Origin: Bradyrhizobium quebecense
GTDB lineage: Bacteria > Pseudomonadota > Alphaproteobacteria > Rhizobiales > Xanthobacteraceae
Reading direction: 5' to 3'
NCBI RefSeq assembly: GCF_013373795.3
Contig: NZ_CP088022.1
Span: 372,001 to 436,000, forward strand
Length of the DNA: 64,000 nt
Within the stretch, counting starts at the first letter, position 1. The number at the start of each line of letters is the position of its first letter. The notes under the pieces were generated by a model. It saw only the letters and a list, made by a program, of their open reading frames with translations, was not told where the DNA came from and did no database searches. The position numbers and the translations under genes are program-made. Below are positions 1-7,084 of this stretch, piece by piece.

Positions 1-382
1 CGACGATCGCCCCTCGATCCAGAAACAGACGGCGCAGCACCGCCTTGGCTCGCGCAATCAGCTCGATCGGCTCGAATGGCTTGGCCACGTAGTCGTCCGC
101 CCCGCCGTCGAGGGCACGAGCAATATCAAGGGGGTCATCAAGTGCCGTCAGCACGATCGTCGCGGGGCTGGGCTTCTGCTGCTTCAGGTCGCGCAGCAAG
201 GCCAGACCGTCGCCATCCGGCAGTCCACGGTCGATCACCACGAGTTCAAAGCTTCGCACGGCGACTGCGGCGCGACCCTCCTCAAGCGTCGTGACCATGT
301 CGGATGCGCCGAAGGCCGTAGCCAAGGTATCCCGCAGCCATGGCCCAAGCTGAGGGTCATCCTCCACGACCAGAACTCGCAC
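1..382 (-). CDS. Response regulator, OmpR-type receiver domain (C-terminus beyond window)
   Basis: This is the N-terminal 127 codons of a two-component response regulator; the DNA-binding half lies off the left edge. The receiver domain is intact: acidic pair in LVVEDDPQLG (residues 4-13), phospho-acceptor Asp51 in VVIDRGLPDGDG, Thr79 (VLTA) and Lys101 in DDYVAKPFEP. The start is GTG with GGGAGA just upstream; no ATG is in frame. The Pro-Phe-Glu-Pro after the lysine, followed by an arginine-rich helix, fits OmpR/PhoB-family regulators, whose partner kinase is usually the next gene downstream (off window). Three phased ATTAC repeats lie 36-62 bp upstream, so autoregulation is likely. The output domain is inferred, not seen. 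Confidence 0.9.
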   Translation of the reverse strand, partial: MRVLVVEDDPQLGPWLRDTLATAFGASDMVTTLEEGRAAVAVRSFELVVIDRGLPDGDGLALLRDLKQQKPSPATIVLTALDDPLDIARALDGGADDYVAKPFEPIELIARAKAVLRRLFLDRGAIV

Positions 383-851
383 CGCATTCTCCCAAGCATA
401 AGCCACGGCCTTCTACCATTACGGACGGATTACAGTAAGATTACGGCCGGCAAGAAAACTGCGGTGTCCACACGAATGCGTGGATGTGATTGGCCTTTTC
501 CTGGGCGTCGATCGGCCATTCGCGAATGGCCGTGGTGATCGGATCGACACCTGATGGGGGCTCATCCGAAAGACTCAATCAGGGGCGCCGCACACATCAG
601 CGCTCCAGGGCCGATCAGCGTCATGACAGCGAGCGAGCTTTCGCATGCGCATCCCCTCTCGGCGATTTCCCCGCCAGGGACGTCGATCAACATGACCGGC
701 GAATGACGGCGCCTCGGCGCGCGCAAGATTACGTTGACAGAGGCGTGAACGGACCCCCGTCAGGCTATCGTAATGGTCGCTGTGAAAAGCATGGCGGACA
801 ACGCGGCTCGCGTCGCGCTTTCCGATCTCCATCCCCAGGCTTCCGAACGAT
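383..851. other. 469-bp divergent intergenic region between the response regulator and the glycosyltransferase
   Basis: It holds the ATTAC direct-repeat array (418-444), an isolated AAGATTAC at 725-732 and a GTAAT at 770-774. Long arginine-rich frames here look like GC-rich shadow reading. The only other candidate is a 43-codon minus-strand frame (693 down to 562) with reasonable codon use but no ribosome-binding site; I do not call it a gene. Confidence 0.5.
418..444. promoter_or_regulatory. Phased direct repeats ATTAC x3 (11-bp period), candidate response-regulator box
   Basis: ATTAC occurs at 418-422, 429-433 and 440-444, exactly one helical turn apart. On the coding strand of the response regulator the promoter-distal 16 bases read GTAATCTTACTGTAAT. 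A near-identical element, GTAATCTTGCGGTAAT, precedes the gene at 2737 in the same orientation relative to that gene. Direct half-sites with an 11-bp period are the usual target of OmpR/PhoB-family dimers; assigning this box to the adjacent regulator is inference. Confidence 0.6.
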
Positions 852-2621
852 ATGCCGGTCGATTTTGCGTTCTCAGCGATGGCCAAGCGGTCAGATCGCA
901 GCCCGGCGTCATGGCGCCGTCCGTTCAATCGATGGCTGGAGGGAGTCGAGGCAGGGTGGTCGGTGCCGCTGCTGCTCGCCTGCTTCGTCGGCATCTGGAC
1001 GGTGTATCTGTCAGTGGCCTATCACGGCGCCGGCCTGCATCCGGACGTGCTGGAGACCTGGACGTATGGCAGGCATTTCGCATGGGGTTATCCCAAGCAT
1101 CCGCCGTTGATGGGGTGGACGACGGGTGCGTGGACCGCGGTCTTTCCGCTCACCGATTGGTCGCTGCAGCTGATGGCGATGACAAATGCGGCGTTGGCGT
1201 TGTGGTTCGTCGATCTCATTGCAAGAAGGTTCGTGACCGGGCACAAGCGCCTGATCGTGCTGCTCCTGCTGATGCTGACCCCGGCATACCAGTTTCATGC
1301 GCAGCGCTTCAACGCCAACGCCGTGTTGCTCGCGGTCTGGCCGCTTGCAACCTACTGCTTCCTGCGCGCCTTTGAAACGAGGGCGCCGTTCTGGGCGATC
1401 GCTGCGGGTGTCGCGGCGTCGCTTGCAATGCTGGGCAAGTATTACTCCACCTTTCTGATCGCCAGCTTCGCATTGTCGGCAATCATCCATCCCTCGCGAC
1501 GAGCCTATTTCACGTCTAGTTCGCCTTGGATATCCGCTGCTGTCGGGCTGATTGCGCTATTTCCGCATCTGCACTGGCTGGCCACGACAGGCGCGGAGCC
1601 CATCCACTATGCCGCGACACATGTGGGGGCCGGTTTTCCTGCGTCGCTGCGGGATGCCGTCAATTTCCTGTTGGGCCTTGCTGCGGCGACGAGCGTGTCC
1701 GCCGTGACGTGGGCGATGATCGCTGGGTATCGGATCAAGCGCCTTCCGCGGGATCTCGCGGCGGCGGATCCCAACCTGAAGCTCATCGGCCACGTCGCGA
1801 TCGGCACGATCGCTCTTCCTTTCATCACGTCCCTATTGCTCGGCACCGACTTGCCGTCGCTATGGGCGCTTCAGGGATTGTTCCTGCTCGCCGTGCCGGT
1901 CGTGTGCAGCACGCGTTATCCGATCGAGCGGTTCTATACGGTCAATGCAGCGCTCCTGGTTGCTGGAATTGCAATCGCCGCCGCCGTGATGGCGGCCCCA
2001 GCCCATGCGCTCTACCGCAACAGCTACGGTTATGAGGAAGGGCGAAACGTCTATCACCAGGCGGCAGACAAGCTCACCCGGCTGTGGCATGAGCAGATGG
2101 GCACGCCTTTGTCGATCGTCGGCGGCAACGATAGCCTCGGGGTTGCGGTGGCCTTCTACAGCTCCGATCACCCGCATTACGGCGATCCTTTCGCGTACCA
2201 ATATTCATTGGCGCTGCCTCGCCAGGTGACACCGGAGCGCGGCTGGGCAGCGCTCTGTTTCGATGACCAGCACGATTGCCTTGAATGGACCGGGCAAATG
2301 GCGGCTCACGCCGGAAGCTATGTCAAACGTGAGTTTTCCGTTCGATCGAGCCTGTTCGGAATTCCAGGCATCAAGCGAAACCTCGTTGCATTCCTGGTGG
2401 CGCCGCTTCGTGAGCCGGACGATGCACCGTCAAGCCTCGTCAACGATGCCGGTCAGGGCGGAAGACATGTTTCTCCGCAAACCGATCCGCCGCTCCGCGC
2501 CGAGCCGGATGTCGCGCTGCCGGAGAATCAGCCGCCGGGAAATGCGCCGCAGACGACCGATCCAGGAGCGAACATGCTGGTGGATCATGGAGCAGCAAGG
2601 CTCTTCGTCGTGCTGCTTTGA
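852..2621 (+). CDS. ArnT/PMT-like integral membrane glycosyltransferase (GT39/GT83 superfamily)
   Basis: A 589-residue multi-spanning membrane protein of the lipid-linked-sugar glycosyltransferase superfamily that includes ArnT and PMT. After a charged N-terminus come about ten to twelve hydrophobic segments (residues ~38-390), then a soluble domain and a proline-rich hydrophilic tail (~500-575). The family motif GYPKHPPLMGW (residues ~79-89) follows the first periplasmic loop, where an acidic pair usually acts as base; here the loop has HPDVLETW. Such enzymes transfer a sugar from polyprenyl phosphate to lipid A, protein or another envelope acceptor; the acceptor is unknown. Position opposite an OmpR-type regulator recalls PmrA-ArnT logic. 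Start is ATG 852; in-frame ATG 879 is equally possible, and neither has a good ribosome-binding site. Confidence 0.8.
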   Translation: MPVDFAFSAMAKRSDRSPASWRRPFNRWLEGVEAGWSVPLLLACFVGIWTVYLSVAYHGAGLHPDVLETWTYGRHFAWGYPKHPPLMGWTTGAWTAVFPLTDWSLQLMAMTNAALALWFVDLIARRFVTGHKRLIVLLLLMLTPAYQFHAQRFNANAVLLAVWPLATYCFLRAFETRAPFWAIAAGVAASLAMLGKYYSTFLIASFALSAIIHPSRRAYFTSSSPWISAAVGLIALFPHLHWLATTGAEPIHYAATHVGAGFPASLRDAVNFLLGLAAATSVSAVTWAMIAGYRIKRLPRDLAAADPNLKLIGHVAIGTIALPFITSLLLGTDLPSLWALQGLFLLAVPVVCSTRYPIERFYTVNAALLVAGIAIAAAVMAAPAHALYRNSYGYEEGRNVYHQAADKLTRLWHEQMGTPLSIVGGNDSLGVAVAFYSSDHPHYGDPFAYQYSLALPRQVTPERGWAALCFDDQHDCLEWTGQMAAHAGSYVKREFSVRSSLFGIPGIKRNLVAFLVAPLREPDDAPSSLVNDAGQGGRHVSPQTDPPLRAEPDVALPENQPPGNAPQTTDPGANMLVDHGAARLFVVLL

Positions 2622-2661
2622 TCAGGCTTATTCCCGGAATGCCGCCGTGATGATCGCACCC

Positions 2662-2677
2662 GTAATCTTGCGGTAAT
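2662..2677 (+). promoter_or_regulatory. GTAAT-N6-GTAAT box matching the response-regulator box
   Basis: GTAATCTTGCGGTAAT has two GTAAT half-sites exactly 11 bp apart, 60 bp before the ATG at 2737. It matches the element at 418-444 (read on the other strand) at 14 of 16 positions and has the same orientation relative to its downstream gene, so both probably belong to one regulon. Confidence 0.55.
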
Positions 2678-2736
2678 CGGCTCCCGCTTTATCGGCGGCG
2701 GGGTCAAGGGCGTCGTATCACGAAGGATAGCGGTCC

Positions 2737-3060
2737 ATGCTTATCAGGTTGGTTTGCATCAGCCTCGGCGTTTGCGGAGTCATCGGTGCCACCGCGGTCG
2801 CGCAGACATCTCCATCAATGACCGGTTCAACTCACCCGGCAACCGCAACACGACCGTCGATCGGGCGCGCCGACAAGATCAACCTCAACACCGCTCCTGT
2901 CAGCGAGCTGGTGAAGCTTCCGCACCTCAGCGTGCGCGGCGTCACTGCGATCACGGAGGCGAGAGCAAAGTCAAAGTTCAAGGATTGGAATGATTTCGTG
3001 GCCCGACGGGTTGTGCCGCGATTCGTCAGGAGCGAGCTCAAGGAGCTCGTCACGTTCTAG
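2737..3060 (+). CDS. Secreted ComEA-like helix-hairpin-helix protein
   Basis: A 107-residue protein with a signal peptide (residues 1-23, ending TAVAQ), a short Thr/Pro/Ser stretch, and one ComEA/T2SK-type helix-hairpin-helix domain (~45-107). The signature KINLNTAPVSELVKLPHL is followed by a second helix pair and KFKDWNDFV. In ComEA this fold binds double-stranded DNA in the periplasm during uptake, but stand-alone secreted HhH proteins in rhizobia have no proven role. The ATTAC-type box upstream suggests control by the response regulator at the left edge. Domain assignment is firm; the role in DNA binding is inferred from the family only. Confidence 0.8.
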   Translation: MLIRLVCISLGVCGVIGATAVAQTSPSMTGSTHPATATRPSIGRADKINLNTAPVSELVKLPHLSVRGVTAITEARAKSKFKDWNDFVARRVVPRFVRSELKELVTF

Positions 3061-3124
3061 AGAAGCTCTGTCGATCGCTAAAAAAGGCGGCGCGGTTGTT
3101 GAACGCGAACAAGGATATGCTTCA

Positions 3125-3454
3125 ATGAAGCGAGTAGCTGTTTTTGCCACAGTGGCGGTGATCGCTGTGGGATGTCTTGCGTCGACAGAAGCCACGGCAG
3201 GTGGCCGGCCGGGCGATGCGGTGGCTGTTGGCATCGTCGGCGGCCTGGCCGTCGGCGCGCTGTTGGGCTCCACCATGGCTGCCGGTGCGGCTCCGGCCTA
3301 TGTCTACGAGAGGGACTATTATTCGCCGGCCCCTGTCGTCCACTACCATCGTCACGTGTACGAATACGGCGACGAATATCCGGGCGGATATGATTACGTC
3401 TATCGATCCGGGTACCGGGAAGGTTACTCGGACGGCTATTGGGACAACGATTGA
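3125..3454 (+). CDS. Small exported Gly/Tyr-rich protein, function unknown
   Basis: A 109-residue product with an N-terminal hydrophobic export signal (MKRVAVFATVAVIAVGC), a Gly/Ala-rich hydrophobic stretch (~30-55) like a glycine-zipper membrane segment, and a tyrosine-rich tail (YERDYYSP, HYHRHVYEYGDEY, YREGYSDGYW). I chose ATG 3125 because it begins the signal peptide and has AAGGA upstream; the frame can be read from 2990, but that part overlaps the previous gene and is not signal-like. A cysteine near the signal end could be a weak lipobox. Not recognised; such tyrosine-rich glycine-zipper proteins are common, uncharacterised envelope proteins of bradyrhizobia. Confidence 0.7.
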   Translation: MKRVAVFATVAVIAVGCLASTEATAGGRPGDAVAVGIVGGLAVGALLGSTMAAGAAPAYVYERDYYSPAPVVHYHRHVYEYGDEYPGGYDYVYRSGYREGYSDGYWDND

Positions 3455-3521
3455 ACGCAGATCGGCGTCGTCGCCGGCTGACCGTTGTGATACGGCGCGG
3501 GTCCGGACGAGCGGCCCCGCC

Positions 3522-4676
3522 CTAATAATTGATCCGCAGCCCCACGCCGCCGTGAAGCGTGTTGCCGACCGGCTGCGGTCCGGCGGTGCCGTTGAGGAAG
3601 AGGTCGGCGATCCAGCCCTTGGTGATGCGGAAGCCGACGCGGCCGCCATATTCGAACCAGCCCTGGTTGCCGATCGTCGGCACGATGGTGCCATCGCCGG
3701 TGACGGTGGCGACGATGCCGGAATGGGTGGCGAAGGATTGCACCCAGCCGCCATTGATGTTGGTTTCGATGTTCGATCCGAACAGATGCGTCCACTGGCC
3801 GCCGATCTTGACCAGGCTGGTGCGATCGGTGCCGTCGGCGATGGTCGCGTCGAACGGATTGAAGGCAATTGCAGGATCGCTATAGCCCTTGACGCGCTGC
3901 CAGAGCTGCCAGACCTCGACCGAAGCCGCGACCTCGTCGCGCGCCGACAGCCGGTTGATCCAGCCCGCCCGCCCATAGACGCCGTAATTCTCGCTCGAGG
4001 TCTGGCCGGTGACCGACACCGGGCCGAGGTTGGTCGCGTAGCTGCGGGTGTAGCGCACTTTCTCCGACGGCGAGAGGATGGTGCCGATATCGAAGAACGG
4101 CCGCGACGAGCCCCAGTCGACGAAGTCGTAGCGCAGGGCGAAGGCGCCGATCGGGGCGCTGGTGACGTTGTAGCCGCCCTCGCCATATTGGGTGTAGGCG
4201 ATGCCGGCGAGCAGCGACAGGTTCGGCGTAATGGTCTTGCGGCCATGGATGCCGGCCGAGAACGAGCCGGCGGAGCCGAAGGCACTGATGCAGTCGTCGC
4301 AATTGACCTGCTCGTTGACGCCGAGCAGCACCGATCCGAGCACGCGGTTGGTGATCATCTGGTTGAAGCGCTGGTCGGCGAGGTTGTTGATCGAACTGCC
4401 GCTCGACGGTGCGCCGGTGATCGGTGTTGGCGACGGGCTGGGCGTCGGTGTCGGCGTGGGCGTAGGTGTCGGCGTTGGCGATGGTGTGGCAGTAGGTGTC
4501 GGCGTCGGCGTTGGGGTCGATGTACAGTTTGACGACGCTGACAGCGTATCGGGATTCGTACAGTTCGGCGTCGGGCTCTGCGCCTGAGCCGGCGCAGCCC
4601 CTGCCTGCAGCATCGTGAGCGACAGCGCCATGGTCAGGACCGCCGACAGGACCAGGTGATGGATATGCCGCACCAT
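3522..4676 (-). CDS. Autotransporter beta-barrel protein with a Thr-Pro repeat linker
   Basis: A 384-residue outer-membrane protein. A signal peptide (1-32, ending AQAQ) is followed by a short cysteine-containing segment (Cys39, Cys51), a Thr/Pro/Ser repeat linker (53-87), and a C-terminal barrel (~100-384) with alternating strands and the final aromatic residue (LRINY) recognised by the BAM machinery. The barrel resembles the autotransporter beta-domain, but there is almost no passenger, so the exposed part may be just the linker. ATG 4676 is chosen because it begins a textbook signal peptide and lies 2 bp after the fecR-like stop, indicating translational coupling. In-frame sequence upstream of it belongs to the fecR-like gene in another frame. 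Confidence 0.85.
   Translation of the reverse strand: MVRHIHHLVLSAVLTMALSLTMLQAGAAPAQAQSPTPNCTNPDTLSASSNCTSTPTPTPTPTATPSPTPTPTPTPTPTPSPSPTPITGAPSSGSSINNLADQRFNQMITNRVLGSVLLGVNEQVNCDDCISAFGSAGSFSAGIHGRKTITPNLSLLAGIAYTQYGEGGYNVTSAPIGAFALRYDFVDWGSSRPFFDIGTILSPSEKVRYTRSYATNLGPVSVTGQTSSENYGVYGRAGWINRLSARDEVAASVEVWQLWQRVKGYSDPAIAFNPFDATIADGTDRTSLVKIGGQWTHLFGSNIETNINGGWVQSFATHSGIVATVTGDGTIVPTIGNQGWFEYGGRVGFRITKGWIADLFLNGTAGPQPVGNTLHGGVGLRINY
4416..4520 (-). repeat. Coding simple repeat for a (Thr-Pro)n linker
   Basis: About 105 bp of near-tandem GTCGGC/GTCGGT-type hexamers on the plus strand, read on the minus strand as alternating Thr-Pro with some Ser and Ala (residues 53-87 of the autotransporter). 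Such hexamer arrays can change length by slippage without breaking the frame. Confidence 0.85.
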
Positions 4677-4678
4677 GC

Positions 4679-5389
4679 TCACCGTCCGCACAGCATGCCG
4701 GTCGGGTCGTCCGCGACCGGCGGCGTCACCGGCGACGCGTCCGCGAACTGGGTGACGGTGCAGAGGCCCGCGGCCTGGGTGCAGGTCGCGGCAAAGGTCC
4801 AGGGCGGGTTGTTGGTCTTCTGGATCGTGGTGCGGCCGCCGCTCGAGGTGATGATCGCGGTGTCGCCGGGCTGAGTCAGATCGATGCATTGCCGGTTCGA
4901 CGTACACACCGTCGATGCGCCTTCCTGCAACACGACGGTGGTCTTGCCGCGCTGCGACAGGATGTCGAGCACCGTGCCGCGAACGCCGATGGTCGCAAGC
5001 GGCGTCGTGATCGTGTAGGCGGCCTTGTTCGAGTGGCCGGTGACGAAGCGGAACGCTCCCGAGGTCAGGCGGATTGCAACATCGCGATAGTGATGCTCGT
5101 CGTCGAACACGGTGCGGTCGAGCTTGAGCGAGGCATTCGGTCCGAGCGACAGGTTGGTGCTGTCGGCCATCACCAGCCGGGCGGCGCTCTCGAGGCCGGT
5201 GCGCACCGTCTCGTCGCGCAGCAGCGCGTCGCCGACATTGATCGGTGTGGTCGCGGCCGCAACGCGGACAACCTCGTTCTTCACCATGGCCGCTTCGCCG
5301 ACGCGCGTCTGCGCCTGAACGGGATGAGCCGTCAGTGCGACCGCAAGACCGAGTGCAAGGAGAGAGAAAAAGCTGTGGCGCGAATTCAT
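4679..5389 (-). CDS. Exported FecR-domain protein
   Basis: A 236-residue protein with a signal peptide (MNSRHSFFSLLALGLAVALT, cleavage after ~AQA at 26) and a FecR domain (~30-165): paired-strand segments ending in TPLATIGVRGTVLDI, the most conserved part of the family. A cysteine-containing C-terminal extension (CTSNRQC, TCTQAAGLC) follows. Classical FecR is an inner-membrane anti-sigma regulator; stand-alone periplasmic FecR-domain proteins beside autotransporter-like barrels are instead thought to be envelope partners. It is the first gene of a two-gene operon with the autotransporter, separated by 2 bp. No sigma factor gene is near, which argues against an iron-signalling cassette. Confidence 0.85.
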   Translation of the reverse strand: MNSRHSFFSLLALGLAVALTAHPVQAQTRVGEAAMVKNEVVRVAAATTPINVGDALLRDETVRTGLESAARLVMADSTNLSLGPNASLKLDRTVFDDEHHYRDVAIRLTSGAFRFVTGHSNKAAYTITTPLATIGVRGTVLDILSQRGKTTVVLQEGASTVCTSNRQCIDLTQPGDTAIITSSGGRTTIQKTNNPPWTFAATCTQAAGLCTVTQFADASPVTPPVADDPTGMLCGR

Positions 5390-5542
5390 TGCAATACCGA
5401 TCGACCTACCCTCTCATCGTACCGGATCGCGGACGCAGCTGATATTGTATAATTGTCACAAGCCGTGTTGAGTTGCGCCGGATGGTTCGTGTCGATGGAT
5501 TCGAAAATGCTCCGTCGCTGCGGACATCAACGTGAGATTTGA

Positions 5543-5600
5543 TCACACTCGTCACATACATCACACTCCTGGCTGTCGTAGCTCACACTTCGCTCACACT
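5543..5600 (+). promoter_or_regulatory. Array of TCACACT direct repeats upstream of the mannosyltransferase
   Basis: TCACACT occurs at 5543, 5561, 5583 and 5594, with a one-off relative TCACATA at 5552; successive offsets are 9, 9, 22 and 11 bp. The array ends 26 bp before the start codon at 5627. All copies face the same way, so it is not a simple inverted operator. The binding factor is unknown. Confidence 0.45.
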
Positions 5601-5626
5601 GGTTCCCCTCGCAGCGTGCTCGTCCT

Positions 5627-6931
5627 TTGATCATCGCATCCGAATCTCCTTCTGTTCTGCGGCGTCCCGTCGCGCGCACGGCGATCGTCGCGACGATCAT
5701 CTTCATCGTCGCCCATGTCGTGTTGCTGCTCGGGATCACCACGCCGGACAAGCTCTATTTCGATGAAGTGCATTACGTGCCCGCGGCGCGCCAGATGCTG
5801 TTGCCGGTGATCGAGGGCCCGATCCTCAACCCGATGCATCCGCCGCTCGCCAAGGAGATCATCGCGCTGTCGATCAAGGCATTCGGCGACGTGCCGCTCG
5901 GATGGCGCTATCCCGCGGCGCTGTTCGGCGCGCTTGCGCTGGTCGCCGTTTATCTCGGCGCCCTCGCACTGTTCGCCTCGCAGGAGCGCGCCATCGCAGC
6001 CGTGCTGCTTGCCTTCTTCAACCAGATGCTGTTCGTGCAGGCGCGGATCGCGATGCTGGATATTTTCGCGCTCGCCTTCTGTCTGTTCGCGATCGCAGCC
6101 TTCATCCACGGCTTCAGGCAGAAGCGCCCGCAGTCTACCTTCGCGCTGACGGGAGTTTTCGCAGGGCTTGCCTGTGCCTGCAAATGGAGCGGGCTGTTCG
6201 TGCTCGCGACCTGCATCGCGATCGTGGCGGTGATCAGCCTGATGCAGGGCTGGCGCACCCGCTTCGCCGACGCCAATGCGGAGGACTGGTACCGGCCGGA
6301 CCTGTGGCCGGATTTCCGTCTTCGCCACTTCATCGTCTGTTTCGTGCTGATCCCGGCGGCCGTCTATCTCGCGAGCTTCGTGCCGCTGTACGGCTTATCG
6401 TTCACCGACCTCGTCGAGGCACAGCGCCGCATCTTTGCCGACAACACCACGACTGCGATCGCGGGCCACACCTATATGAGCTCATGGCCGTCCTGGCCGT
6501 TCCTGGTGCGCCCGGTCTGGTACCTGTTCGAGAAGGTCGGCGATGACAGGTTCGCCGCGATCGTGTTTCTCGGCAATCCGCTGGTGCTGTGGCCGGCGTT
6601 GATCGCGCTGATCGTTGCGCTGCGCGACTGGATCGCGACCCGCAGCCGCGATGCGTTTCTCGTGCTTGCGTTCTATCTCGGCCCGTATCTCGCCTGGGCG
6701 CTGCTGCCGCGCACGCTCGGTTTCATCTATTATTACCTGCCGGCCGCGACCACAGCGAGCTTCGTGCTGGTCTACGCCTTGACGCGCAAGGGGATGCCGC
6801 GCTGGCTGTTGTGGGCCTTCGTGGCGGTCGGATGCGCAGGCTTCATCGCGATGCTGCCGATCACGATTGCCGCCATCGGGACGTCGATGGCGACCTTCAA
6901 TCGGCTGATGCTGTTCCAGAGCTGGATTTGA
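5627..6931 (+). CDS. Protein O-mannosyltransferase-family (PMT) membrane glycosyltransferase
   Basis: A 434-residue multi-spanning protein closely matching the dolichyl/polyprenyl-phosphate-mannose:protein mannosyltransferase family (GT39). Visible are the catalytic first-loop acidic pair Asp46-Glu47 in KLYFDEVHYVPAARQML, the HPPLAKE motif (~72-78), ARIAMLDIF, ACKWSGLF, and the PMT-typical SSWPSWPFLVRPVWYLFE. It would transfer mannose from a lipid carrier to Ser/Thr of exported proteins on the periplasmic face. The start is TTG: the frame is closed upstream by TAG at 5579 and has no ATG or GTG. The family is rarer in Proteobacteria than in Actinobacteria. It is divergent from the FecR/autotransporter pair, whose Thr-Pro linker is a plausible substrate (inference). 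Confidence 0.85.
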   Translation: MIIASESPSVLRRPVARTAIVATIIFIVAHVVLLLGITTPDKLYFDEVHYVPAARQMLLPVIEGPILNPMHPPLAKEIIALSIKAFGDVPLGWRYPAALFGALALVAVYLGALALFASQERAIAAVLLAFFNQMLFVQARIAMLDIFALAFCLFAIAAFIHGFRQKRPQSTFALTGVFAGLACACKWSGLFVLATCIAIVAVISLMQGWRTRFADANAEDWYRPDLWPDFRLRHFIVCFVLIPAAVYLASFVPLYGLSFTDLVEAQRRIFADNTTTAIAGHTYMSSWPSWPFLVRPVWYLFEKVGDDRFAAIVFLGNPLVLWPALIALIVALRDWIATRSRDAFLVLAFYLGPYLAWALLPRTLGFIYYYLPAATTASFVLVYALTRKGMPRWLLWAFVAVGCAGFIAMLPITIAAIGTSMATFNRLMLFQSWI

Positions 6932-6979
6932 ATCTCTCGGAACAAGCGATCCGCCTGCCGGGCGTGACGGGCGGATCCA

Positions 6980-7026
6980 GAGCGTTTTCGAGCGAAGTGG
7001 ACGCCGGTTCGCGTGAAGAAAACGCG
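6980..7026. repeat. Intergenic palindromic repeat (GCGTTTTC...GAAAACGC type)
   Basis: GCGTTTTC at 6982-6989 pairs with GAAAACGC at 7018-7025 across AGCGAAGTGGACGCCGGTTC. I recognise this as a common bradyrhizobial intergenic element. It sits in the convergent gap just before the terminator hairpin. Confidence 0.7.
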
Positions 7027-7040
7027 TTCAGATGAAAGGC

Positions 7041-7071
7041 GGAGCTTCGGTTCAATCTGAACCGAAGCTCC
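7041..7071. terminator. Bidirectional hairpin between convergent genes
   Basis: A perfect inverted repeat: GGAGCTTCGGTTCA (7041-7054), loop ATC, TGAACCGAAGCTCC (7058-7071). It lies between the ends of the mannosyltransferase and the ompA-like gene. No long T-run follows, but a 14-bp stem between convergent stops is typical of a shared terminator. Confidence 0.7.
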
Positions 7072-7084
7072 AGGCTGCGGGAGA

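Noticed and set aside
490..1110. A 206-codon plus-strand frame left of the glycosyltransferase
   Set aside because: Arginine- and serine-rich, no domain, overlaps the start of a real membrane protein in another frame.
4416..4520. Possible CRISPR or minisatellite array
   Set aside because: The repeat is a hexamer series coding for Thr-Pro, with no spacers; it belongs to the autotransporter linker.
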